Shown here piece after piece: positions 7,797-17,930 of a stretch of DNA of 64,000 nucleotides. The first letter of the stretch is position 1, and each line of letters begins with the position of its first letter. The stretch comes from Streptomyces sp. V3I7. GTDB lineage: Bacteria; Actinomycetota; Actinomycetes; Streptomycetales; Streptomycetaceae. Made by a program: the position numbers and the translations under genes. The notes beneath the pieces were generated by a model. The model was not told the DNA's origin. It saw only the letters and a list, made by a program, of their open reading frames with translations, and made no database searches. The stretch covers positions 6,162,001-6,226,000 of the forward strand of contig NZ_JAUSZK010000001.1 of the NCBI RefSeq assembly GCF_030817495.1, read 5' to 3'.

Positions 7797-9500
7797 TCAC
7801 GACGCTTCCGGGAGGGCGAAGACGATCAGGGCGCTTCCGTGCCCCGCGCCGAGCATGCCGGGGAGGAACCCCTCGGCCCATCCGCCCCAACCGACGGGTA
7901 CGGCGATGTACTGCCTGCCGTCGACCATGTAGGTGGTCGGGCTGCTGTGGTGGCCGCTTCCGCACTGGAACTGCCACAGCAGCTCCCCGGTGCGGGCGTC
8001 CAGCGCGTTGAACTCCCCGGAGGGCTCACCGGCGAACACCAGGTCCCCGCCGGTGGCCAGCACCGAGGCGCACATCGGCAGTTCGTTACGCCAGCGCCAC
8101 TTCTCCTCGCCGGTGGCGTCGAACGCGCTGATGGACCCAGCCATGTCCTCGATGTCCACCTGAACGCCCGCGCCCCAGTACGGAATGCTCTCCCTGAACT
8201 CCCGGCGCCGCCGGGTGGCCGTGGCTCCGGTGTCCTGGACCGGGACGTAGAAGAGCTCGGTCTTCGGGCTGTAGGCCGCGTGGGTCCATTCCTTGGCGCC
8301 GGCCGGACCGGGGTAGAAGTGGACCGGTTCTCCTTCCTTGTCCGGGTACACCTTGACGGTCACCCTGCCGTCCCTCGTGATGGCCCCCCACGTGATCCGG
8401 TCGACGAACGGGGTGATCTGGACCCTCTCGCCGTTCGTGCGGTCGAGGACGAAGAAGTAGCCGTTCTTGTCGAAGTGCCCGAGCAGTTTGCGCCCGCCCT
8501 GCTCGAACAGGATGCACTCGGCGATGCTGTCGTAGTCCCACACGTCGTGCGGGGTGCACTGGTAGTGCCAGCGGATCTGACCGCTGTCGACGTCGACGGC
8601 GATGATGCTGTCGGTGAAGAGGTTGTCGCCCTCGCGGACGGCTCCGTCGAAGTCGGGCGCCGGGTTGCCGGTGCCGACGTACAGCAGGTTCGTCTCCGGG
8701 TCGAAGGTGCCGGTGACCCAGCAGTTCGCCCCGCCCCGTGCCCAGGCCTCGCCCTCGGCGGGCCAGGTCTCCGAGCCGGGCTCCCCGGGCTTGGGCACCG
8801 TGTAGAGGCGCCACTGGTGCTCACCGGTTTCGAGGTCGAACGCGTCGAGGTGACCGCGCACGCCGAACTCGCCGCCGGAACTCCCGACGATGACCATGTT
8901 CTTCACGACCAGGGGGGCGAGCGTGGCGCTCTCCCCGGCCCGGACGTCTCCGTAGGTCCTGTCCCAGACCCGCTTGCCGGTGGTGGCGTCGAGCGCGAGC
9001 ACTCGGGCGTTCGCCGTGACGAAGAAGACCTTCCCCTGCGCCACGGCGACCCCACGGTTCACGTTCCCGCAGCACAAGGACACGTCGAAGGGGACCGCAT
9101 GCTTGTACCGCCAGATCTCCACACCCGTCTTCGCGTCGAGGGCCCAGAGCCAGCCGTCCCAGCCGGAGAGGTACATGACCCCGTCGACGACGAGCGGGGC
9201 GGCCTCGAACGAGTAGGTCGACGCGCCCGCGATCAGACCGGTCGTGCCGGCCTGGAAGATCCATGCGGGGCCGATGCGTTTGACGTTCTCCGTGTTGATC
9301 TGGTCCAGCGGGCTGTACCGCTGCCCGTTGTAGGCGCCGTAATAGGTCAGCCAGTTCTGTGGTTCCTCGCGGGCAGCGAGTAGGCGCTCGTAGTTGACGC
9401 CGGCCACTACCGGTGGCGCGACGTCCCCGCCCGCGACCTTGCCGCTCAGGGATCCCTGGTCGACGGCCTCACCCGCGTCCACGTAGTCGACGGTGGCCAT
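7797..9500 (-). CDS. PQQ-dependent alcohol dehydrogenase, lanthanide-type active site
   Basis: This 567-residue eight-bladed propeller quinoprotein should oxidise primary alcohols with PQQ. Seen directly: vicinal cysteines C143-C144 (LCCG), metal ligands E211 (SGGEFG) and N279 (GTGNP), catalytic base D322 and a second aspartate D324 in WDYDS. In the XoxF/PedH group the Asp two residues after the catalytic Asp coordinates a lanthanide, while calcium enzymes have Ala there. The start ATG at 9500 has a perfect SD (AAGGAGGAGCAC) and lies 16 bases after the previous stop, so the N-terminus is firm. It carries no Sec, Tat or lipoprotein signal, which is unusual because these enzymes normally act outside the membrane. 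There is no fused cytochrome c domain and no cytochrome gene nearby. Confidence 0.92.
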   Translation of the reverse strand: MATVDYVDAGEAVDQGSLSGKVAGGDVAPPVVAGVNYERLLAAREEPQNWLTYYGAYNGQRYSPLDQINTENVKRIGPAWIFQAGTTGLIAGASTYSFEAAPLVVDGVMYLSGWDGWLWALDAKTGVEIWRYKHAVPFDVSLCCGNVNRGVAVAQGKVFFVTANARVLALDATTGKRVWDRTYGDVRAGESATLAPLVVKNMVIVGSSGGEFGVRGHLDAFDLETGEHQWRLYTVPKPGEPGSETWPAEGEAWARGGANCWVTGTFDPETNLLYVGTGNPAPDFDGAVREGDNLFTDSIIAVDVDSGQIRWHYQCTPHDVWDYDSIAECILFEQGGRKLLGHFDKNGYFFVLDRTNGERVQITPFVDRITWGAITRDGRVTVKVYPDKEGEPVHFYPGPAGAKEWTHAAYSPKTELFYVPVQDTGATATRRRREFRESIPYWGAGVQVDIEDMAGSISAFDATGEEKWRWRNELPMCASVLATGGDLVFAGEPSGEFNALDARTGELLWQFQCGSGHHSSPTTYMVDGRQYIAVPVGWGGWAEGFLPGMLGAGHGSALIVFALPEAS

Positions 9501-9516
9501 GTGCTCCTCCTTCTTC

Positions 9517-9978
9517 CTACGGTCGCGGCTGTTCGGGACGGTCGAGGCGAGCCTCAGGCGGAGCGTCCCCCAGGACGACGATGGCGCCGGTCAGTCCCCG
9601 GCCCTCGTCATTGCCCGTGGGCGAGCTGAACCAGTAGTAGCCAGGCCCGTCGAGGTTGAGGGTCGCCCGTCCTCGCGAGTGGTTCACCAGCCAGATGAAC
9701 TTCCGGTCGCCATTGCTCGGCAGGAGCGCGCAGTGCGTGTTCATGTCGTCGTTGACGAGTTCGAGATCGAGATCGCCTCCATGAGGCAGGACCAGAATGG
9801 AGGGGTCCCAGGTCAACTCGTCCGGATTGATGCGGATCGTGGCCTGCATGCGGCCGTCCGGTCCCTCGGTGGCCTGCCCGACGCTTCCGGTTCCCAGCAC
9901 TTGTCCCAGCGTTGCCTTGTTCTGTGCGGCCAGCCCGATCTTGTCCAGCAGGTCGGCTCGCTCCTGCGCGGTCGTCAT
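9517..9978 (-). CDS. Cupredoxin-like protein lacking copper ligands
   Basis: The 153-residue product has a helical N-terminus (about residues 4-35) followed by a beta-sandwich. It contains DLELVNDDMNTHCALLP (His82) and a terminal strand GPGYYWFSSPTG ending in GLTGAIVVLG, which follows the plastocyanin or nitrosocyanin layout. In true type-1 copper proteins the last loop reads Y-x-x-x-C-x-x-H-x-x-x-G-M; here the Cys, His and Met positions are Ser, a non-His residue and Leu. Copper binding and electron transfer are therefore doubtful. There is no signal peptide. It is the first gene of the pqq operon, 16 bases before the dehydrogenase, so it is likely a dedicated partner or chaperone of that enzyme. 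Confidence 0.7.
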   Translation of the reverse strand: MTTAQERADLLDKIGLAAQNKATLGQVLGTGSVGQATEGPDGRMQATIRINPDELTWDPSILVLPHGGDLDLELVNDDMNTHCALLPSNGDRKFIWLVNHSRGRATLNLDGPGYYWFSSPTGNDEGRGLTGAIVVLGDAPPEARLDRPEQPRP

Positions 9979-10358
9979 CCGGGCTTCACTCCCCTCGTTC
10001 CAAATCCATATGTACTCCGCATCGGCCGCACTCCGACGGCGGCACGTCGCAGCCGATTACACGCCGCCACCCCGCGAGAAATTTCTCCGGAATTATTTCG
10101 GAGTTCCCTTTTTCGCGTCGCCCAATACTCAACTGTTACTGGTGGTCAAGGAGCTCGCCGAAAAGGGTCAGAATTCAGTAGTCAATAAGCACGCTACGCT
10201 GGATGAATCACACCGACAAGGGTGGGCGCCGATCGAGGTCCGCTCATGCCATTCATCCGCGGCCGGCTACCGCTCGTACCGGATATGCCACCGTTGAAAG
10301 GGGCGGGTCCCGACGGGTGTCAGGCCAGGTCGTATCGGTCGAGGTTCATGACCTTGTC
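9979..10358. promoter_or_regulatory. Noncoding leader and probable promoter of the PQQ operon
   Basis: This 380-bp gap between katG and the cupredoxin-like gene holds no credible gene. On the minus strand TTGACC (10144-10149) and TATTGG (10122-10127) have a 16-bp spacer and could be -35 and -10 elements. This would give a leader of roughly 140 nt that contains a small inverted repeat, CTCCG...CGGAG, within 10085-10103. The stretch from 10080 to 10200 is relatively AT-rich. The promoter assignment is inference from pattern only. Confidence 0.4.
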
Positions 10359-12611
<2,253 letters not shown>

Positions 12612-14006
12612 TCAGATGTCCAGGGCGCGCCGCACGGCCGGTGCGTTCCGCCGGGAGACAGGGACCATCTCGTGCGACCGGTCGTCCATGACCAGGGACA
12701 GCTCGCCCTTGGGCCCGCGTTCGATCTCCCGGACGCGGCTGAGGTTCACCACATACCGGCGGTGCACCCGCAGGAAGCCGGCATCCGCCAGCTCGCTGTC
12801 GAGCCTGTCCAGGCTCGGAGAGGCGGCTCGCAGTCGCCCCTGATCGGTGGAGAGCCACACGTCGTTTCCCCGCGACTCGGCGAAGGAGACCTCCGGCAGC
12901 CGCAGCAGCACCATCCGGTTGTCGCGCACCGCGACCACTCGGCGCGGCCGCATCCGGGGGTGCGCGGGCCCGTCCGCCTGGGGCAACCGCGCCCCGTCGG
13001 AGGTCCCGAACGAGACCAGGTTCCCGATCAGGCGTCCGGACGAGAAGACGGGCCGGATGCTGATCGACGTCGGTTCGTCGGCGAGGTGGGCGAAGATCTG
13101 CGTCGAGCCGACCCAGTCAGGATTGTGGGCCGCCTGCCTGGTGGCATACCGGGCGGCTGCGATCAGTTCCGGCATCCCGGGGTTCCAGCGCAGCGTGGGG
13201 TCGACCGCGGGGGTGCGTGCCGGAACGCCCAGGAGCACGCTTGCCATGTCGTCGGCGATCACCACCTTGCCCGCGGCGTCCACCGCGGCGAGCGTCGCAC
13301 TGGAGTGCGCCCTGGCCTGGGTGTACGCCGCGACCAGCTCGGCGCCGCTGTCCCGGGCGCGCCTCTTCAGCGGGTACTGGGTCATGGTGGCCGCGTTCGC
13401 CAGCCAGCTCTCCGCGGACGCGGGAAGCCGGCTGCGCCAGCAGCAGAGGTTCAGGACCGCGATCGGCTCCCTGGTCACCACGTCACGCACCGCGATGCCC
13501 GCGCAGACCCAGTTGTGCAACGCCTTGCACCAGTGCTCCGCTCCTCTGATCGGGACGGGCCCGTGCGCCTCTAGCGCCGTGCCCATGCCGTTCGTGCCGA
13601 CCGCGCACTCGGACCAGCAGAACCAGGGCGCCAGATTCGAGTCGCCGGCTCTGGCGAGCGTGGCTTGATCGCCCCACTCGGCGAGGATCCGGCCGGTGGC
13701 ATCGGTGACGGTGACGACGCCACCGAGGTTGCTCACTTCATGTGCCATGGAGGCGGCACGGAAACCCAGCTCGGCGAGTACGACGTCGTGCTCGGGCGTG
13801 TGGTCGGGCTCCACGACGGCCACCGGAGCCTCCGTGAGGTGGGGATCGACCCGGTATTGCTCTCGGCAGCGATGCCAGGAGATCGCCACCAGGGGCCGGA
13901 CACCCGGGACGTGGTCCTCGCCCTGCACGAACCGCTCCCACGCCGCGAGCACGGTGCCGCTGCCCAGGTTCGCCGAGACGGGCTCAAGCCGATGTACGTC
14001 CCTCAT
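12612..14006 (-). CDS. GAF-LytTR transcriptional regulator
   Basis: The 464-residue regulator combines an AcoR-like N-terminus (SWHRCREQYRVDP), a GAF sensor domain at roughly residues 60-210 with the typical VGTNGMGTAL and RGAEHWCKALHNWVCAGIAV blocks, a linker, and a C-terminal LytTR DNA-binding domain at about residues 360-464 (VSFAESRGNDVWL, FLRVHRRYVVNLSRVREI). AcoR-type GAF regulators sense alcohols, acetoin or related small molecules but usually carry sigma54 or HTH output domains, so this pairing with LytTR is uncommon. Several cysteines and tryptophans sit in the GAF core (WFCWSEC, NLCCW). It is immediately upstream of katG and close to the quinoprotein operon, which are its likely targets. 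A palindrome lies at 14149-14167 upstream of its start. Confidence 0.88.
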   Translation of the reverse strand: MRDVHRLEPVSANLGSGTVLAAWERFVQGEDHVPGVRPLVAISWHRCREQYRVDPHLTEAPVAVVEPDHTPEHDVVLAELGFRAASMAHEVSNLGGVVTVTDATGRILAEWGDQATLARAGDSNLAPWFCWSECAVGTNGMGTALEAHGPVPIRGAEHWCKALHNWVCAGIAVRDVVTREPIAVLNLCCWRSRLPASAESWLANAATMTQYPLKRRARDSGAELVAAYTQARAHSSATLAAVDAAGKVVIADDMASVLLGVPARTPAVDPTLRWNPGMPELIAAARYATRQAAHNPDWVGSTQIFAHLADEPTSISIRPVFSSGRLIGNLVSFGTSDGARLPQADGPAHPRMRPRRVVAVRDNRMVLLRLPEVSFAESRGNDVWLSTDQGRLRAASPSLDRLDSELADAGFLRVHRRYVVNLSRVREIERGPKGELSLVMDDRSHEMVPVSRRNAPAVRRALDI

Positions 14007-14148
14007 GGATCAGAACCGCCCTTGGTACCTCCCCTGACGCCCGACGGCGTGCGCGCGGTCCGCGTCGGTCGCCGCTCGCCGCGACTGGCCCCACAGTGGG
14101 CCGGGCACCGCGTCGCGCGTCGTCGTGCTTGGTCACTCGTTCCAGGCT

Positions 14149-14167
14149 GGGTCTGTGTCACAGACCC
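14149..14167. promoter_or_regulatory. Perfect palindrome upstream of the GAF-LytTR gene
   Basis: GGGTCTGTGTCACAGACCC is a 19-bp sequence with two perfect 9-bp arms around a single T. It lies 143 bp upstream of the regulator start codon. The TGTG-n-CACA core is typical of operators for dimeric activators or repressors. It could be an autoregulatory site of the GAF-LytTR protein or a site for another factor. LytTR domains usually bind imperfect direct repeats, so the match between factor and site is uncertain. Confidence 0.55.
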
Positions 14168-14265
14168 GCACTCCCCACCCTAGGTACCGTCGTCGGGCTG
14201 CGCATGTCCCTCTCCGGGCTTCCAGGCGAGCGGATCTCGGTGAGGCCGCCGCCCACGGCGTCCGA

Positions 14266-14388
14266 CTACGGGTGCTGGATCGTCCCGTCCGCCGAGATGT
14301 CGGCGGCGTGCGAGCCGAAGTCCTCCTCCGACCAGCTGGAGACGAGGTCGATCGCTTCGCCGCCCGGCTCGGGCGTGCCGGGCGGCAC
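14266..14388 (-). pseudogene. Possible short ORF or C-terminal gene remnant
   Basis: Reading on the minus strand from GTG 14388 gives 40 residues beginning VPPGTPEPGGEAIDLV and continuing SSWSEEDFGSHAADISADG before a TAG at 14266. Nearly every third base is G or C, as in neighbouring real genes. The frame is open a little upstream into the pirin end but has no clear SD. It could be a tiny unrecognised gene or the tail of a gene that has been lost. I recognise no family. Confidence 0.3.
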
Positions 14389-14399
14389 GATGTCCCAGG

Positions 14400-15365
14400 T
14401 CAGCGCACTCGGCCTCGTGGTTTCAGTGGCCCAGGCGGGAGCTCGGGTGCGAGCAACGGATCACCGTCGTACCCCTTCACCTCACCGAACCTCGACCCGC
14501 TCCTCCAGTCCTCCCGCGCCCGCTCGATCTCCTCGTGCGAACGGCCTACGAAGTTCCACCACATGACCAGCTCCTCAGCGAACGGCTCGCCGCCCAGGAG
14601 CATCAGCTTCGCGTCGGACTCCGCGCGCAGGGGGAGTTCGGGGCGGCCGCAGCCCAGGTAGAGCATGGAGCCCGGGGGGAGTGGGACGCCGTCCACGTGG
14701 ACCTTGCCCGACATTGTCAGGACGCCGTACTCGAAGTCCGGTTCCAGGGGGAGGCGGACTTCGGCGCCCTCGGTGAGGGTGAGGTCGGCGCCCAGGAGCG
14801 GGGTGTACGTCGTGCCGGGGGACGTCGAGCCGTCCAGGTCGCCCAGGATCACCGTCGCCGTGAGGCCGGGGGCCGTGACCGTGGGCAGGTCCGGGTGGTG
14901 CTCGAAGTGGGGGTCCGTGTGGCGGTGGGCGTCGGGCAGGGCGACCCAGAGCTGGGCGCCGTGCAGGAAGCGGGCGTGGGACTTCGGGCTCTCCTCGGAG
15001 TGGCTGATCGCCCGGCCCGAGGTCATCAGGCCGAGTTCCCTCGGGCGGATCGTCTGGAGGCTGCCGGTCGAGTCGCGGTGCAGCACCTCGCCCTCGTGCA
15101 GCCAGCTCACCGTCTGGAGCCCCATGTGCGGATGCGGCGGGACCTGCATGCCCGGCTCGTCCGCGATGTCGTCGGGGCCGTAGTGGTCGACGAAGGCCCA
15201 GGCTCCGATCATGCGGCGCCCCAGGTTCGGCAGCAGCCGGCGTACCTCCGTCGACTCGCCGAGCTTGACGTGACGGGGGCTCAGCAGCTCGCGGACGGGT
15301 TCGGCGACGACGAATCCGCGGCCGCCGCACACGCTCGGCTCGGGTGCACGATCCAGGTTGCTCAT
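14400..15365 (-). CDS. Pirin family protein
   Basis: The product is a 321-residue bicupin. The N-terminal cupin contains the pirin metal-binding set HPHMGLQTVSWLHEGEVLHRD (two His, with the later His and Glu residues of the same barrel) and SGRAISHSEE. The C-terminal cupin includes GTTYTPLLG, LPPGSMLYLG and LMLLGGEPFAEELVMWWNF. Pirins bind Fe or another metal and some act as quercetinases or redox-linked cofactors; the role here is unknown. The start is ATG 15365, which gives the usual N-terminus (MSNLDRAPEPSV). The longer frame runs into the repeat element at 15391-15610 and is rejected. The gene is followed by a small possible remnant. Confidence 0.93.
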   Translation of the reverse strand: MSNLDRAPEPSVCGGRGFVVAEPVRELLSPRHVKLGESTEVRRLLPNLGRRMIGAWAFVDHYGPDDIADEPGMQVPPHPHMGLQTVSWLHEGEVLHRDSTGSLQTIRPRELGLMTSGRAISHSEESPKSHARFLHGAQLWVALPDAHRHTDPHFEHHPDLPTVTAPGLTATVILGDLDGSTSPGTTYTPLLGADLTLTEGAEVRLPLEPDFEYGVLTMSGKVHVDGVPLPPGSMLYLGCGRPELPLRAESDAKLMLLGGEPFAEELVMWWNFVGRSHEEIERAREDWRSGSRFGEVKGYDGDPLLAPELPPGPLKPRGRVR

Positions 15366-15390
15366 GCCGGCCAACCTACCGACCGGCCTA

Positions 15391-15610
15391 GGGCCTGTCG
15401 TTTGGATCATCCCGGTGTCGCGGGGTCTGGCACGCACATCTGCCGCGTTGTCGTCGGTTGCCAACTCCCCCACGCTCGGCTCCGCTCGCGCGGGGGGACC
15501 CCCATCGCGTTGACGCCCTCCTCCGCCTTGCAGCTGCACGCACCAGACCCCGCTCGGGTCGGTCGAGAAGTACCGCACCTCACAGCCGGCCTGATCCAAA
15601 CGACAGACCC
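15391..15610. mobile_element. 220-bp MITE-like element with 19-bp terminal inverted repeats
   Basis: The left end GGGCCTGTCGTTTGGATCA (15391-15409) and right end TGATCCAAACGACAGACCC (15592-15610) are inverted repeats with one mismatch. The element is flanked by TA on both sides (15389-15390 and 15611-15612), resembling a TA target duplication. It encodes no transposase. Its core (about 15430-15570) is shared with the element at 41487-41665, including the palindrome CTCCCCC...GGGGGGAC. It sits between the VWA gene end and the pirin start. A non-autonomous transposon-derived repeat is the best reading. Confidence 0.75.
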
Positions 15611-15627
15611 TAGCGGCCCGTCTGCGC

Positions 15628-16987
15628 TCACACCGGTAGCAGCCGCGCGATCAACGCGCTCAGCTGGCGCGCTGTGCGGCACTCGTGCATGTCCAGCAGC
15701 TCCGCGTAGGCCGGGGCCGCCGAGTCTCCCGTGCCCCACTGGGCGCGTGGCTCGGGGTTCAGCCAGTAGACACGGCGGGCCCGTTCGGTGAGCCGGCGTA
15801 CGGCGTTCAGGTTGGGGTCGCTCATGTTCGTACGGGCGTCGCCGAGGACGAAGACGGTCGTGCGGGGGCCGACCGCGTCGGCGTACCGTTCCGCGAACTC
15901 GCCCAGCGCGACGCCGTAGTCACTGCTGTCGTGCCAGCCGGTGAGGATCGCCTCGGCGCGGATACGGGCACCGAGGCCCTCCGGGTCGGCCCGGCCGTGG
16001 TCCAGGAGCCGGGTCACCTCGTCGATGCGGTTGACGAAGGCGAACACCCGCACCTTGCTGAACTGGTCGTGCAGCGCCTGCACCAGGAGCATCGTGAAGT
16101 CCGAGAAGCCTGACACCGACCCCGAGACGTCGCACAGGAGGACCAGTTCGGGGCGGACGGGGCGGCGCCGGCGCAGCACCGGGCGCATCGGCACGCCGCC
16201 CGTCGACAGGGAGCCGCGCAGGGTGCGGCGCAGGTCGATCGTGCCGCGTGCGGCACGGCGGCGGCGGGCGGCGAGGCGGGTGGCCAGCTTGCGGGCGAGG
16301 GGCTGGACCGTCCGGCGCAGTTCGGCCAGTTGGGCCCGGCCCGCGGCCAGGAAGTCCACCCGGTCCGGGGTTCGGGGCGACCGCCCGCCGCGCGATCTCG
16401 TCCCGGTCGCGCCGCTCGGCCACCCGGCGCCGCGCCTCCGCCGCCACCAGCCGGCGGAACACCTCGATACGGCGCCGGATCTCGTCGTCGAGCAGCCGGT
16501 CCGCGAAGTCCGCGTCCCCGTCGCGCTCACGGATGCCCGTACGCACCCGGGCCAGCAGCGTCTGCGGACGCAGCCGGTCCAGCGTCTGGTACGACGACCA
16601 GCCGTCCGACTCCGGTGATCTCCCGTACCCGCCGAAGCCGTCGACGGCCTCCGCGGCCAGCGCCGCCATCAGGGCCCCGTCGTTCTCCGCGAGTGCCGCT
16701 GCCAGGCGGTCGCGCAGGTCGTCCCGGTCGGCGGGGCCCACCTCGGGCGCGCCCACGCCACGCGGAAAGTACAGGTCGAAGACCTGGTCGAACACCGGGC
16801 GCTGGCCGGTGCCGTGCAGCAGCGTGGCCGCCAGCCCCTCTCGCAAGCGCTCCCGCTCCGCGAGGCCGAGGGCCTCCATCGCGCGGGCCGCGTCCACTGT
16901 CTCGCCGGTGCCGACCCGCACCCCGTGCGCGCGCAGCGCCCCGACCAGGCCGGTCAGCCGATCGGCGACACCGGCCGAGGCGCTCAC
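15628..16987 (-). pseudogene. VWA-domain (CoxE-like) protein with a frameshift
   Basis: The gene starts at GTG 16987, overlapping the MoxR stop as GTGA, but its reading frame changes once near 16363-16372. The span of 1360 nt is one base more than a whole number of codons. The N-terminal part (VADRLTGLVGALRAHGVRVG ... RRDRDEIARRAVAPNP) is in one frame and the C-terminal part (DRVDFLAAGRAQLAELRRTV ... VWA domain with LLCDVSGSVSGFSDF and a terminal IARLLPV) in another. Removing one G from the CCCCGG run restores a normal product of about 452 residues. VWA proteins of this class work with MoxR ATPases in metal insertion or complex remodelling. Either the gene is inactivated or the base is a sequencing error. 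The MIDAS motif DVSGS is intact in the downstream half. Confidence 0.8.
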
Positions 16988-17841
16988 AGGTTGTCCAGGT
17001 CGAGCTTCGCGGCCGCCTTCAGGACGTCGTCCTGGTGCTTGAGGATCACGCCCAGGGTGTCGCGTACGACCGTCTCGTCGAGCGAGTCGGCGCCCAGGGC
17101 CAGCAGGGTGCGCGCCCAGTCGATCGTCTCGGCGACCGACGGCACCTTGCGCAGGTCCATCGCCCGCAGCGCGCCGATCACCCGCACCACCGACTCGGCC
17201 AGCGCCTCGCCGAGCCCCGGCACCTTCAGCCGTACGATCCGCCGCTCCAGCTCCTCCTCGGGGAAGCCGATGTGCAGGAACAGGCAGCGGCGGCGCAGCG
17301 CCTCGGACAGTTCGCGGCTGGCGTTCGAGGTGAGCACGACGAAGGGGTGGCGGGTCGCGGTGACCGTGCCCAGCTCGGGGACCGTGACCTGGAAGTCGCT
17401 GAGCACCTCGAGCAGCAGCCCCTCCACCTCGACGTCGGCCTTGTCGGTCTCGTCGATCAGCAGCACCTTGGCGTCGTCGCCGCGGATGGCGGTCAGCAGG
17501 GGGCGGGGGAGGAGGAACTCCTCGCTGAAGATGTCCGTGCGCGTCTCGTCCCACGACTCGTCGCGGCCCGCGCTGATGCGCAGCAGCTGCTTGGCGTGGT
17601 TCCACTCGTACAGCGCCCGGGACTCGTCCACGCCCTCGTAGCACTGGAGCCGGATCAGCCGCGCCCCGGCGACCTGGGCGACGGCCTTCGCCAGCTCCGT
17701 CTTGCCGACGCCCGCCGGGCCCTCCACGAGGAGTGGCTTGCCGAGGCGGTCGGCCAGGAAGACGGTCGTGGCGACCGCGGGCGAGGCGAGGTAGCCGGTC
17801 TCGGCGAGGCGTGCGGAGACGTCGTCGACGGAAGTGAACAA
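16984..17841 (-). CDS. MoxR-family AAA+ ATPase
   Basis: The 285-residue ATPase has a Walker A (LVEGPAGVGKTE, residues about 38-48), Walker B (VLLIDETDKAD), a sensor 1 region (VVLTSNASRELSEALRRRC) and a lid domain, the standard MoxR arrangement. MoxR ATPases act as chaperones that, with a VWA partner, activate enzyme complexes, often molybdenum or other metalloenzymes. The VWA gene follows with a 4-bp overlap, so they form a unit, although that partner is frameshifted here. The start is TTG 17841 behind GGAGGCCCCG. Just upstream the DNA contains tandem 9-bp repeats. No target enzyme gene is adjacent. Confidence 0.93.
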   Translation of the reverse strand: MFTSVDDVSARLAETGYLASPAVATTVFLADRLGKPLLVEGPAGVGKTELAKAVAQVAGARLIRLQCYEGVDESRALYEWNHAKQLLRISAGRDESWDETRTDIFSEEFLLPRPLLTAIRGDDAKVLLIDETDKADVEVEGLLLEVLSDFQVTVPELGTVTATRHPFVVLTSNASRELSEALRRRCLFLHIGFPEEELERRIVRLKVPGLGEALAESVVRVIGALRAMDLRKVPSVAETIDWARTLLALGADSLDETVVRDTLGVILKHQDDVLKAAAKLDLDNL

Positions 17842-17900
17842 CGGGGCCTCCAGGGGCCGGTGTCGGGGGCGGGGGCGGGGAGTTCGGTGTTCCGACTCCC

Positions 17901-17930
17901 TGGTCGCTCTGGTCGCTCTGGTCGCTCTGG
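17901..17930. repeat. Tandem 9-bp repeats upstream of the MoxR gene
   Basis: TGGTCGCTC is repeated three times in tandem (17901-17927) and is followed by degenerate TGGT-containing copies up to about 17970. The block lies in the noncoding space between the divergently oriented MoxR and ABC permease genes, about 60-130 bp upstream of the MoxR start. It may vary in copy number. It could affect promoter spacing, but there is no direct evidence for that. Confidence 0.7.

Larger units (their letters stand above)
14007..14399. other. Regulatory gap plus a possible gene remnant
   Basis: The gap upstream of the GAF-LytTR gene contains a perfect palindrome (14149-14167), a possible short minus-strand coding remnant (14266-14388) and otherwise nothing recognisable. 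The strongly GC3-biased minus-strand reading near 14266-14400 is discussed separately. Confidence 0.5.

Noticed and set aside
15366..15599. N-terminal extension of the pirin gene to 15599
   Set aside because: The extra 78 codons are read through the MITE-like repeat and have no similarity to pirins; ATG 15365 gives the normal start.
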